Shown: positions 1 through 10,898, numbered from the stretch's first letter. The stretch: 20,243 nt of DNA from Dissophora ornata (GCA_025201705.1 MU617176.1:1-20243); one strand, 5' to 3'. A program made the numbers and translations. The notes: a model not told the origin generated them from the letters alone.

Positions 1-144
1 GCGACGCAGCAAACCTCGCAGTGAAGCCAAATACTGCGGGGAGCTCCACATTTCATTCGATATTGCAATTACAGATCAGCGCTTGATATTTTGCTCATGC
101 ACTCGCCTCATTCATGACCCATTTGTCATCGAGCAACTCTTCAT

Positions 145-152
145 TATAAATA
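145..152 (+). promoter_or_regulatory. TATA-like box upstream of the REI1-like gene
   Basis: The octamer TATAAATA lies 118 bases upstream of the proposed ATG at 270. It is followed by a C/T-rich stretch (about 155-230) and then a CA-rich leader that runs into the start codon. This order (TATA, pyrimidine tract, CA-rich leader) is common in fungal promoters. The transcription start site is inferred and not visible. Confidence 0.45.
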
Positions 153-269
153 CCTTTCTCTTTCACATCCCATTCTCTTTCACATCCTACAGACTCCACT
201 TTCACTTCCCTATCTCAAAGGACCACCGCCATCGCCAGCACAACAGTAACAATTACCACAACAACAACC

Positions 270-1882
270 ATGTCCTACGCCGTCAACGTCCCTGCTGCCA
301 CCATTGGTATGGGCACATTCCATGCCACTGTATAAAGTGCAGCAACTATTGTTCAAGGCGCAGCCGCTCGCACAGCAGAAGCGAGATCCAGGCATTCTAA
401 CAGTGCTTCAATTGCTCCTAATAGGCCAAGCAACCACCTGTCTCACCTGCGGGATCCGCCTCCCGTCGCTCGAGACCCAGCAGCAACATCACAAGTCTGA
501 CTGGCACACTTACAACCTGAAGCGCAAGATGGTCTACCTCCCGCCTGTCTCCTCCGAAGTCTTTGCTCAACTGGTCACCGGTATGCCCCTTTTATGTTCT
601 TTCTGCAGAATTGCTTCTTATGCTTTATATTTCCTTTATTAATCATGTTAATACGACCTCCGACCGCACACCAGCATCCCGCGAACAGGCCAACCCAGAA
701 GAGGTTGAGCAACCAGAATGTGTGCCTTGCGGCAAAAAATATCTCTCCTTCCAAGCCTACGATAACCACCTCAACTCCAAGAAGCATAAGCTGACAGTGG
801 TTGCATATGAAAAGAAACAACAGAAGAAGGAGGCTGGACCCACAGACGATGATGCCACCTCTGGAGCAACAACAGAATCGACGACAGCACCAGTATCTAA
901 GGAGGTCATTGAGCAACTCGACCCCAGCGAAACCGTCTGTCTCTTCTGTTCACACGAAGCGACTGATGCTGCCAAAAACTATGAGCACATGCGTTCGACC
1001 CATGGATTCTTTTTACCATCCTTTGAGCGCCTGATCGATCTTCCTGGAATGTTGACTTATTTGGCTGACAAATTGGTGGAGAATCATGACTGTCTATGGT
1101 GTACACCTTCAGTCTTTTCACAAAACCTGCGACCTGATCAAGAGCTGAATGCAGGATTCGCGACCTTGGCCAGTGTCCGAAGACACATGAACGACAAGGG
1201 ACACTGCAAACTCGCTATGGATCAGGGCGCCGAGCGAGAGTATGCAGATTTCTATTTGCTTCTTGAGGATGGCGAGGAAGACGAAGAGAGCGATAACCTC
1301 TCTCGCGAGGAAGCTCTGGAGGACAGCTCCATGGATGCGGGCGAGATATTAGATGAGGATCAGAAGAGACTCGACATGGTACTCCTGGACGAAGACGGCA
1401 ACTGGATTCTGGATGCTCAAAGCCCCAACGCTTCTGGCATCAAAGTAGACCCTGTCACCAACGAGCTTGTTCTCAACAATCGCCGCCTCGCCCACAAGGA
1501 TGCTGCCCGTCGCCAGAAAGTCGAGTCCAGAGCCGTCACCCTCGCCTCTCGCTCACAACGTCGCCCCACTACTTCAGAAGCTGAAGGAGAGTCAACTGCG
1601 GAGGGAGAACAGGCGGATGATGAAAAATCAGGTGTCCTTTCAACCAACGACCCTCACCAACCCAGTCTCAAGGTGTCAAACGCACTGCTGAGGTCTCAGA
1701 ACCAACTCTCGGGATCGACGCTTGCTGTGAACTCTGTGCAACTGAACCAGATTGCCGCCAAGACTGCGAAGTCACAGGATTTCGAATCAACCAGGCGCGA
1801 AAGGATGGCTACCAAGAAGGGTCTCACCCATAATCACACAGCACGTCGTGGCTTCACTTCTGCTTGTAGCACTAAAGTGTAG
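270..1882 (+). CDS. REI1: REI1/ZNF622-like C2H2 zinc-finger protein, cytoplasmic 60S subunit biogenesis (3 exons)
   Basis: Exons 270-306, 425-580 and 675-1882 keep phase and encode 466 residues. The start is a 12-codon mini-exon beginning MSYAVNV after a CAACAACC leader. Intron 1 starts GTATGG and has CTAAC at 397-401 before its TAG acceptor; intron 2 starts GTATGC and ends CCAG. Four C2H2/U1-type fingers are visible: C18/C21/H34/H40 (CLTCG...SDWH, then YNLKRK), C80/C83/H96/H102, C153/C156/H169/H174 and C204/C207/H235/H241. An acidic stretch and a basic C-terminal tail follow. The SDWHxYNLKRK block and the finger order are typical of REI1, which helps release and recycle export factors (Arx1, Alb1) from pre-60S particles in the cytoplasm. 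Two oddities: the first finger starts 17 residues in, where family members usually start almost at once, and the extreme C-terminus (ending TSACSTKV) looks divergent. The family call is secure; exon 1 is less certain. Confidence 0.9.
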
Positions 1883-2276
1883 AGATGTGTAGCTGTACAA
1901 TAACGTAGTCGCGAAGTGTTCGCTTCAAATATACTTTTAAAAGAGATCCATGCCTTGCATCTGCAAAGCTTGCCTACGGAAGTCGTTCACGGTGCAAAAA
2001 GCAAATGAGAGGGGTTTTTTTATATTTTGAGTCAGAGGTAAACAACCTCAACGAGCCAAGGCAGCAAAAACAAAATAGCATTGTGGGTAAAGTGGCTCTT
2101 GGTTAAGATGACGACTATGACGAAGGACGATCTAAAAAGCTGGCTGTTGATTTGTGTGGTAGACTGCACAGAGATTCACACGATGAAGGACGAAGAAGGA
2201 CCAGAGAGGGAAAGGAGGGAGGATAAGAAGACAAGATAGTTGTGCATCCTTCATATTAGCTTCTCTGTTTTCATTA
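1883..2276. other. Convergent intergenic region between REI1 and the Zn2Cys6 regulator
   Basis: About 394 bases lie between the REI1 stop (+ strand) and the regulator stop (- strand). The stretch must hold both 3' UTRs. It contains A/T-rich patches (for example around 1927-1942 and the T7 run followed by ATATTTT near 2015-2029) that could serve as cleavage or polyadenylation signals. No perfect AATAAA and no coding sequence were recognised. Confidence 0.5.
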
Positions 2277-5200
2277 TCATGCCTGAGGCCGTTGCTGCTG
2301 CCGCTGCCGCTGCCGTTGCTGCTGTTCCTGTGGTGCCTGCTTCGGTTGCTGCGAAGACTGCTGCTGCGAGGATGGGAGTGCGGCAGAGAGCTGTTGCTGC
2401 TGGCCTTTACTAGAGTGCTGACGGTTGCCTGGCTTTCCTTTGCCGCCTTTACCTTTTCCCTTGCGGTTCGATCTATTGTTGTTGCCGCCCGAGCCGCCTC
2501 TGCCCTGGCCAACTGTGGCGCCCTTGCTAGAGGGTTCATTCGACGACAAGCCCGAGTTGGATCCTGACCCCGATCCGCTGCCGCCACTGTCACTGTCTGC
2601 GCGGCGGCGGCCGACTCCAGCCTGTCCGCTTCCACTGCTTCCATTACCACCTCCACCTCCTTGACCGCTGCCACCGCCAGAACTGCTGCCACCTCCAGAA
2701 CTGCTGCCACTGCCAGAGCTGCTGCCACCACTACCGCTAGCGGAGCTGTATTGATTCCGATGACTAGGTTTGTTGGAGCCGCTGCTGCCGCTGCCACTCG
2801 CAGCCGTGGATCCGTCCATCGCACTGAGGGAGTCTTCGCGACTTGACGACCGGTACTTGTGCTTGTGATTGTGCTTGCGACGGCCACTGCCCTGATGACT
2901 TCCGTGGCCACTGTTGCTGGCACTGCCGCCACCACCGCTGCTCATGCTACCGCTGCGGCCACTGCTACCGCTGACACTGCTAGGAGAACGAGGTCCGTCT
3001 CCGCTACTGCTGCGGCCACCGCCCTCCTGCCCTTGGCTATGAGTGCGATAATGGCGAGTCTGGGCCTGCGAGTTGGACATCGATCCAGTTGTGTTCGAGG
3101 ATGAAGTCGAAGAGTCTGCTGATCCAGAAGGCGAGACTGATTTCTTGCTGCGACGGCGACGACGGCCACTCCCGGAAGATCTTCCTCCAGCATTACCGCT
3201 ATTTCCAGCACCACCGCTGTTACTGGCATTACCACCGCCGCTATTATTGCCTCCGTCACCGCCAGAACTACTGTTTCCAGACCCACTGCCCGTAACTTCA
3301 ACAGCCGGATCGGCCGAAGACGATCGCGAGCCACCATTGTTGTCCGAAGATGATCCAGACTCGTTAGAGTTCAAAACATCTTCAGTCGAATTGGGGGATT
3401 CCGTAATGGAAGAACTCTCGTTCGAGCCGCCGGTCGAGGATCCGACCGAGCGAGACATCCGTGTAGAGTCGGATGGCGACGGGCCGCTGCTCTCAAACTG
3501 AGCAGAGGTGCTACGGCTTGTAGAGTCCCCTCTACTACTGGTCTCGCGACCGGAGCTGTCGCCGCGGCTGCTCTCTTGTTGGTTACTGCTGTTGGAAGCA
3601 CTAGCGAGGTTAACCAATGTCGAGTTGGATGACCCTGGCGAGAACAGCCGGTCACCACTTTCGTCGCGGTAACTGGTTTGAGGCAATGGTGGCAACAAAG
3701 TCGCAGATGGGTGTCGGACTTGATGTTGATCCGGACGACTCTGCTTTTGTTGCTGCTGCTGCTGTTGTTGTTGAGGTGAGACTTGTTGTCTTGGCTTGGG
3801 GTGACGTTGTTGCTGCTGTCGCTGTTGTTGCTGGTTGTGGTGTTGCTGTTGTTGTTGTTGTTGTGGCTGTGGTTGTGGTTGTGGTTGTTCTTGTTGTTGT
3901 TGCTGTTGTTGTTGTTTCTGCTGCTGTTGTTCTTGTTGTGAATCCTGCTGCTGCTGCTGGACAACCGTTTGCTGAGGCGCAAGCTGAGCAGGTTGTTGAT
4001 GCGAAGCCGCGGGCGCTGGAAGCTGGACATAGTGATACGTTTGAGTATGGCCCTGTTGCTGCTGTTGGTCCGAGTACTCTTGGCTCGGCGTACGGGGTGA
4101 ATACATTGGCTGGGAATGTCCTTGCTGCTGCTGCTGCTGCTGCACGACCTGAGAGGCAAGCAGCGGTGGAGCATATTGAGCGTGCTGCTGCTGCCAAGCA
4201 AGACCCGAGGCATCGAACGCATGTGGCCCCTGCGTGTTTTGAGGGGCTGGGGCTTGAACATACATGGCCATGGCTCCAGTGTTGTCTGCGGCATAAGCAT
4301 ATGGTGGCGCAGGTGTGTATCCGAGCGAGCGAGCTGCGGCATGGTAACCGACATAGGGTACACCTTGCGCCTGGCCCAGGTGAGGGACAGACTGCTGGGG
4401 TGCATACTGGAACGCATAAGGATAGTGATATCCCACAGGACTCTCGCTTTGTCGAGGAGGGTGTGTCGGCGGCAATTGGCCGGAGTTGCCAGGATTGATG
4501 TTGTCAAACCCAAACCAAGTGGTCGCGGCGTTCGTAGGACCAGGGGCCATCATCATGGGACCTTCAGCGTACCTTCCCTGATTGTCATGATTGCTGTTAG
4601 CCAGGATGTGTTGGAGATTGCCATTGCTGATACTCTCGTTGATGGAGCTTCTGTGTGAGTGGTTACTGCGACGTTGACTGTTATTGGGGTTGCTGCCAGT
4701 ACTGCTGCCTGTGGCAGATGGCTGCTGCTGCTGAGTATACCAAAGGCGTTCAGAGTTATTAGGCGATCCTGTAAGGTGAGTCTGGACCTCTGCAGTGGAG
4801 GAGGGGCCTGTATGAGACAAGGTAGTAGAATCCATATTTCCGTATTCGTCTCCAGTGCTGGCCGCAGATATCTCTGGATAATATCTGTTGGATTCGATGC
4901 TTAGGAGCTCATCTAGATTGGCTATACCGCTTGCACCTGAGATGTCATTCGTGCCAGTGACCTGACTGATGACTGTGGGCGGAGACATCAAGTCACATGG
5001 GAAAACCGTGAAGGATTCGTTGTTATCATTATTGTTATCATTACAATCAGTGTCGTTTTTGTTTTCGTTTTCGTTTTCGTTTTCGTTGATATCGTCATCG
5101 TTAACATTGGCGGAGTCATTGGTCGTGGATACAATGTCATCATAGCCGCATAGTTGTGGCGGAGACGTGGGGATGTGTCGGGTGAAAATCCATGCGGGCG

Positions 5201-8200
5201 AGGAGCGTTGCGAGAGCGTCGATAGGTGTAGGGGGAGATCAAGAGCAAGGTTAGTCAGAGAGTGTGAGGGTCACGAGCCAGCAACTGCCCGACCTAGGAT
5301 GTCATGAAGATGTTTCGTTACCAGAAGGTGCAGAATTACTCGTCATCATTTCGTCGCTCCTGGCCATCCCAGAGAGCGACCCAAGGGCCATGTTTTGGTC
5401 CACTTCTGGCGGGGCTGCGTTCGCCATGTAGCTGTCTGTCTGCGAGTAGCCCTGAATCTGTTGTTGTTGCCTTTCCTGGCATTTCTGATGATCCTCCTGT
5501 TGCTGCCGTTGGTCTTGCTTGGAATCGTGTTGCCTCTGCTTGGACTGTTTCTTTTTCAAAGAAGCCTCACTTTGGCACTTGTTTCGCGCCACGGCATGGT
5601 TTGGTTGGCTGGAGAATGGAGCCTGGGGACTTAGCATTCCGGTACTCGAAGGACGACTTCGGCTGTAAAGCGAGCCACTTTGCTGAGATGAACCAGTATT
5701 GTTGGGCTGCTGCTGCTGTTGTGAAAACATAGCCTGCTGTTGTTGACTCTGGCGCATGTACTCTTGGTTTTGCTGATGTTGCTGGTACATTTGTGCTTGC
5801 TCCAGCTGGAGGGCTTGCCGCTGGTGGTGCTGTGTCAACTCTGACTGCTGAATGCGATGTTGTTGTTGCAGCAAGTCCAGTTCGCGCTGGTATTGCTGGA
5901 GTTGCTGCTGCTCAGCCACGGTCTGACTGGAGAATGTGCCAGGAGCCACAGTAGCAACGTATTCAGAAGGCCCGCTCATCGACGATGTTCTACTGGCAGA
6001 TCGCATCTGACAACTGTCGTCCGTTGAAACAGTTCCAGGGGTATAGGTGCCAAGAGGCAGGTTGTGATTTGCGCTTGAGGAAATCATATCGCCAGTAGAG
6101 GCATTAAGACGCCGCGTCCGCGCCTGTTGTTTGGCCCGCTGTTGCTCATGCTGTTGCTGTCGCATTTGAAGCTGGTATTGTTGGTTCTGGTGCTGCTGCT
6201 GAGCTTGCGTCTGTGGAGTCGACGCGGCCTCTTGCGGAGTCGATAAATCAATTGACTGCTGCATCGCAGACGGAGGCCGAGCTTGCTGCTGAGCCTGCCC
6301 CTGGGAATTAGACGCTGGCGACGACGTTGAGGACAAGTTGAGGGCGACCATGGATCTAGAACCAGCTGACGATTGCATGGGCATCTTGACTGCGAACGGC
6401 ACAATAGTGAAAGGCTTGTGAATCTCTTCTCGAGCCCAAGCCAGATCCTGGGGGCTCATGTGCTTCTGAGTCAAATACCCATCAATGATGTTCCGCAGGA
6501 GGTTCTTTTCGATCGAGAAGCGGCTGCAGTTTTGAAGGATCCGAAGCAGGACCGTCAGGTAGTACAAGTCAGTCTTTGCATGTGATGGCGCCTTGGAGAG
6601 TGTCGGTGGAGTTGAAGTCGACACTGTGACGGTACCAACTGTCAAAGGTTCATCCCGCGAACGACCTACATAACAACAAACTCATTAGTACTTGGGTTGA
6701 GGCTCCCCTATTTCATCTGGAAAGTAATGCTTGCGTATGACAAAAAATATATCCCTTACTATCCATAGAGTCCATATCCTTATGCTGGGATGCTATCTTT
6801 GGCGACGCGATCACAAATCGGTGTATAGTCGCAGCCGCACATAACGAGATGTGAATTGAGTTGAAAAGCTGTCGGTACGAGCGCTGTTCTGTCACCATGT
6901 TTTCCGCAATTTCTGAGATCGCCACGGCAGATTCGCGGCAACGGCTCAGAGGAGACTGCATTGTTAGAGGAAGAACTGGGGCCAGTGCACTGTTGTGGAG
7001 GAATGGCCGGTAGAGCATGATCCGCACAGTGTGGAAGAGAAGCGCATAGTATGCAACCGCGCTAGGTTCCACTTTGGCAGCAGATCCTGTGCCCATCATG
7101 GACTCCTCCAAGGCAGGAGTTGCAGACTTGCTGCTTGTTGATGACTTTCCGCGCTGCGAGCTCGAACTCCTTGAGGATAGTGCGCCGCCAACGCTCTCCA
7201 GAGACATTGGGGTAGGCAGAACATTCTCTGACTCGGACAAGGTCGAAGGCATGGATTCAATCCACGAAGAGAGCGACTGGTCCAGATGTTGAAACACTGC
7301 AGACGAACAAGTGGCGGCGTTAGTTGATGTGTAAAGATTCAAGATAACTTTGCCGAGGATCTTGGCGAGATTAGTCATGTGTTGGAAGGACTGAACGTGA
7401 AACCGTTCGCTCTCGTTCAGGCTGACAGGATAGTCTACTAGACAATCGATATCGCTTATAACCTAGAAAGATACATTCGAGTAAAAAAGGCAATGAAAAT
7501 GGGTAAGAATAATACGCACTTAATTCTCAGCATGTATTTGCTGAGAGCATGTAGGGCAAGGAGTTGACAGGCAATCGCGAAACTATTACCATTGGTTTGC
7601 CCAAAGCAGCCGATGTCCATCGGTCAGCCTGATAGCATGACCACCAAATGGTCTTTCGGATCTGGACTTCACGCTCGTCCATATCCTTAAGTCTCTTTGC
7701 GTCAATGGGGCGGTTGAGTCCCATCTCCTGGGCCATACGAATGGCCATGCCGGCATACATAAACCGAAGGCTTGCACGACCTGTCTGGATTTGACACCAG
7801 TACAAGATTAAGAGTGCCTGTAGAGTCGACATGGAGGGCAGATCAAAGCGGTCCTGGAGCAGAATCCGTGCATGCGTCAAGAACTGCTCTCCGATCGTCG
7901 CCAAGTTGCCAGGCTCTGCGCAAAGACCTTCGTGATCTGAGTACTTTGCGCCAGCGGCGCAGATGGCGACGAGCAATAGTGGATCAGGCGGCGCAGAAGG
8001 GTCCTTGAGCTGCGCCAGAAAATTTTCCTTGTCAACAATCATCCAGTGGAAATGAAAACATTCAAAGTAAACGTGTACTAGGTACTGAATAACACTTTTG
8101 TTGGTGATGACAAAGCCGACGGGTATCGATCGGTCAAGGAAGGAGTTTGAGGATGGGTCATTTTGGAAGGAAGAGTGGTGCTGATCAGGGTCGGTGTGAT

Positions 8201-10031
8201 CCGAGTTCAGAACAGTAAAGGTCGGGATAGCTGGCGAGGCTAAGGTAAGATTGAGTTGATCCATACCCATCAAGACGCCACCTCCTCCTTGGCCTGTTGT
8301 AGGCGAGGAACCCTGTGGTGTCGATTGCGAGTACTTTGACACGTTGGGAATGGTGACAGAGTTAACAAGGATATGGTATAAATCAGGCATGATCGTATCC
8401 CGATCCATGACGAACGCTGACATGGGTCTTGGGCCCGGCTGACCTGTCACGTCGCTGGGGCGCAAGTCCTTCCTTGGGACCGGTGAGGTCGGACCAACGG
8501 CGGGCAGAGGTCTGTCACCGACTGGATCTTTTGGAGGCACGAGTTCCTTGGTACGGCGAGATGTCGAGTGTAGAAAAGATCCGCCGGCAGCATCCTTAGT
8601 CGAAGATCGGCGCTGCTGTCGAATCTCTTTGGCTGCCTCAACTGCGTTGTTGCTCTCTTGGTGATGCTGTACCAGGGGCTGGTCCCGTGCTGGATGACCA
8701 TGTCCTTTAGAGGTAACAGTTTTAGCGGTGTTGGAGTTCAGGCTGGTGTCAGAGGCATCCACGGCAGATGACTTTTGCTTTTGCTTGGCGCTTCTGGCCT
8801 GAGGCGTGTGTGGTACCTCGATGTAGGAGCATTCAAATCCAAGTCGGGCACACCGCTGGCAGGTCGGCTGACCATCGCACTTGATCTTTTTCTTGCGGCA
8901 GGCCAGACATGCGCTGTAGACTTTGATTCTCCAGGGATGGGTCTGTGCATGAACTTGGTTCTGGTTCAGCTGCTTTGGCGGTGCTATCCTAGGGGATTCG
9001 ACTGGCGCTGGCACAGGAGCGGCGATGGGAGCGCGGTGATCCAACGGAGCCATGCCCGTAACGTGCTGGTGATGTTGCGAGGATGACGCATAGCAATTGA
9101 GAGGCAAGGCATGGGGATGCGACGACTGCTGGTACTCGGGCCAACAGGGGTCAGCAGCCCCGACGCTCGAGGCTGCGTCCGAAGATGCAAAGGCAGTTGA
9201 GTTCGTACTCGAGGGAGCTTGGCCATCATTGACGCCACCACCTTGATTATTTGCGGTAGGATGGCGAGAACTAGTTCCCCTATTGGGTTGACTATGGAAT
9301 TGCCGGTTAGTGTTGCTGTCTCGTTTGCTGTTGTTGTTGCCGCTGCTTTTGTTGGTCTTCTTTTGATGTTTAGGCGTATGCCTGCCGCCTCGACTTCCAT
9401 TCGGGCTCTGTCTCTGCCTCTGTCTCTGGCCCTCATTCTGATTGTGCTCCTGGTTGTGGTCCTGGCTCTGGATCTGGTTCTGGTTTTGGCTCTGATTTTG
9501 GTTCTGGTTCTGACCCACGTCAAGGGTCTGATGTCTTGATGAGAGAGTGTGCGATCTTGAGCCAGGAGCAAGTGATGAAGGATGTGCGTGTTGATGTTGA
9601 CGTGGGTGGTGGTTGGGGTGAAAATAATAGCGAGGGTTGTGGTGAGGTTGGGGCAGGGGCGAGATCAAGGGCGAGGAATTGGGTGAAGGCGAAGAGTTGG
9701 CAGAGGCCGAGGAGGTAAAGGAGGCGGCGGGGGGATATGTGGGGTACGCGGGGTATTTTTCATTGAGTCTGGATACTAACCCAGTAAGACTGTTGTCGGA
9801 TGCATTGGCACCTGGTGCCATACTGTTTGTGTTCACAGCGTTGCTTGGGTTCGAAGCATTGTTGGGATTGGCGCTGCTAGTGTTGCTGTTGTTGTTGTTG
9901 TTGCCGTCGATGTTGTTGCCGTCGTTGCTGCTGTTGATGCTATTGTGATTTGAGTTGCTTGAGCCTTGGCGCTGAATAGAAGACGGAGACGGACCAGCCC
10001 TTGACTCGGATCTTCGGGAGGCTGGAGACAT
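2277..10031 (-). CDS. Giant Zn2Cys6 fungal-specific transcription factor with fungal_trans (MHR) domain and long Q/N/S/G-rich tails (4-exon model)
   Basis: Proposed exons on the minus strand are 10031-7590, 7462-6760, 6665-5322 and 4972-2277. They are phase-consistent and give about 2394 residues. The start ATG is the first after an in-frame TAG 15 bases upstream. A canonical Zn2Cys6 cluster sits at C375, C378, C385, C391, C394 and C401 (starts CLACRKKKIKCDGQ). The middle homology region begins near residue 637 (VGFVITNKSVIQYL) and runs into exon 3 near residue 1145. The exon 1-2 junction reads SAALGKPM/VISDIDCL, which fits the family. Around the domains are disordered segments: S/N-rich N-terminus, NQ repeats, polyQ (about residues 1735-1910), then S/G-rich sequence with basic patches. 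It should act in the nucleus as a sequence-specific regulator; the target pathway cannot be told. Much longer than usual for this family. Intron 3 (5321-4973) is unusual. Alternative: the regulator ends at a TGA at 5304-5302 and a separate gene begins at ATG 4988. Confidence 0.7.
3741..3965 (-). repeat. CAG/CAA trinucleotide tract encoding polyglutamine
   Basis: The plus strand is a run of GTT/CTG triplets. On the coding minus strand these are mixed CAA and CAG codons giving long Q runs, with a short QP alternation and HNQQQQ interruptions. Mixed codons reduce slippage compared with pure CAG. The same triplets keep several other frames open, which explains the long overlapping ORFs on both strands here. 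Confidence 0.85.
4973..5321 (-). other. Candidate intron 3 of the Zn2Cys6 gene with an AG-free interior
   Basis: On the minus strand the donor is G/GTAACG at 5322/5321 and the acceptor is CCCACAG ending at 4973. Both sides are phase 1, so splicing joins P-S to V-I-S-Q in frame. A second possible donor (GTAATT, about 15 bases upstream) has the same phase. From 5284 to 4975 the minus strand has no AG at all, and a GACTAAC branch-like site lies at 5256-5250. A TGACTTG motif about 20 bases before the acceptor is a closer branch alternative. The interior carries a (CGAAAA)n hexamer repeat. Without splicing, the frame meets TGA at 5304-5302. Confidence 0.55.
5054..5087. repeat. Short tandem hexamer repeat (GTTTTC)n
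   Basis: Four complete GTTTTC units start at 5061, with degenerate copies on the left (GTCGTTTTT) and GTTG on the right. The repeat lies inside the AG-free candidate intron. Read on the minus strand in the downstream exon's frame, it would encode alternating N and E. Confidence 0.8.
9421..9520 (-). repeat. Imperfect CAG-AAC repeat encoding NQ/SQ dipeptides in the regulator
   Basis: The plus strand repeats a CTGGTT/CTGATT/TTGGCT theme. On the coding strand it gives a run of N-Q, S-Q and H-N pairs followed by an R-Q alternation. It lies in exon 1 upstream of the Zn2Cys6 cluster. This is low-complexity, prion-like composition and not a folded domain. Confidence 0.7.
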
Positions 10032-10043
10032 TGCTACTATGGC

Positions 10044-10370
10044 CTATTGTGGCTTCTGCGCTAGCGTCTGGTTGTCCTCAGATGAAAGAGGAATGCCTAA
10101 AGTTGGATCAACAACACGACGAAACAGTAGCAGGGTAAATATACATTCAAGGGAGTAGACAAGCTTGACCTCTTTTCGATGGATAGCTCGAAGGAACTTG
10201 TGCTGAGGTTGCAAAAGCGAGGGTGGGGAGGGATCGGATGCAAACGAAGAGAAAGATGCAATAACAGTAGGTGCAGAGAAAATATAGTACAAACGAAGGA
10301 GATGCTGGTTGGTGCTGTAGTTATCTGCTGTGCTCGCTGGGAGCATTTGGCTTGGAGATGGGCTGCCCAT
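10044..10370 (-). other. Upstream ORF in the same frame as the Zn2Cys6 start
   Basis: From the ATG at 10370 the frame is open for about 108 codons and ends at TAG 10046-10044. Three sense codons later, in the same frame, comes the regulator ATG at 10031. The predicted peptide (starting MGSPSPSQML) matches no family I recognise. It may be a uORF in the 5' leader, or an N-terminal extension if the TAG is spliced out or read through. The base after the TAG is G, which does not fit the common CARYYA readthrough context. Confidence 0.3.
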
Positions 10371-10604
10371 GTGGGTCAAGCGTCAAAGAGTACGAAAGTG
10401 TGAAGAATGGCAGCGACAGGTATAATTGATAACGTGAAAGGTGTGGGGCGGATTGCTGGTTGTCGGGCGACAAGAACGAAGAGAGGAGGGTAAGGTTGAA
10501 GAAACTAAATCAACGAGCAGTGAGCGATCCAGAGCGGTGCAGCACTGAGGGTCCAGAGAGGACAGTACCAGCGAGAAGAGAAGAGCCACAGAGAAGCAAA
10601 GAGA

Positions 10605-10690
10605 AACAGACAGAAAGGCAGACAGAAAAAGGCAGACAGAAAAAGGAGACAGAAAAAGGCAGAAAGAAGCAGACAGAAGAGATAGAAGTA
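10605..10690. repeat. Imperfect tandem repeat, unit about GGCAGACAGAAAAA
   Basis: Roughly five degenerate copies of a GACAGAAA(AA)GGCA motif lie in a row. All bases except scattered C and T are purines on the plus strand. The tract is part of the larger homopurine region upstream of the regulator. Confidence 0.7.
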
Positions 10691-10790
10691 GAGAAAGTTA
10701 ACGACGATGAAGAGGATTGTTCAGCGAGAGAAGAATCGAATTTCGACCGCCATGTGTCTTCGAGCGTGCGGGGCGTAGCGATAAGGACGG

Positions 10791-10832
10791 AAGAGAAGAG
10801 AAAAGAAAAGAAAAGAAAAAAAAAAAAAAAAA
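10791..10832. repeat. (AAAAG)n followed by an A17 run
   Basis: A pure purine stretch of AAAAG units runs into 17 consecutive A (10816-10832). On the minus strand this is CTTTT repeats and T17. Poly(dA:dT) tracts are known nucleosome-disfavouring promoter elements in fungi; that role here is inferred. Confidence 0.8.
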
Positions 10833-10864
10833 CTTGTCGGGTCACTGTTTCGAGAAGGAATGGG

Positions 10865-10898
10865 GCGCGCGCGCTCTCTCTCGCTCGATCGCGCGCGT
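10865..10898. repeat. (GC)n segment with inverted CG-rich arms
   Basis: Ten bases of alternating GC are followed by a short TC run, CGATCG, and then another CG alternation. The two CG arms can pair, and each is an alternating purine-pyrimidine stretch. It sits about 33 bases from the A17 run. No gene overlaps it. Confidence 0.6.

Noticed and set aside
3617..4498. 293-codon plus-strand frame rich in V and A
   Set aside because: It is the reverse strand of the polyQ/S-coding exon. CAG/CAA triplets keep most frames open, and the product is a V/A homopolymer-like string without motifs.
3371..4513. 380-codon minus-strand frame overlapping the regulator exon 4
   Set aside because: It is a register shift of the same triplet repeats (N/S-rich instead of Q-rich). 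The accepted register is longer and phase-joined to the upstream exons.
4988..5248. Minus-strand frame with a TK repeat just upstream of exon 4
   Set aside because: The KTKTKT string comes from the hexamer repeat in the candidate intron. No splice arrangement joins this register to exon 4.
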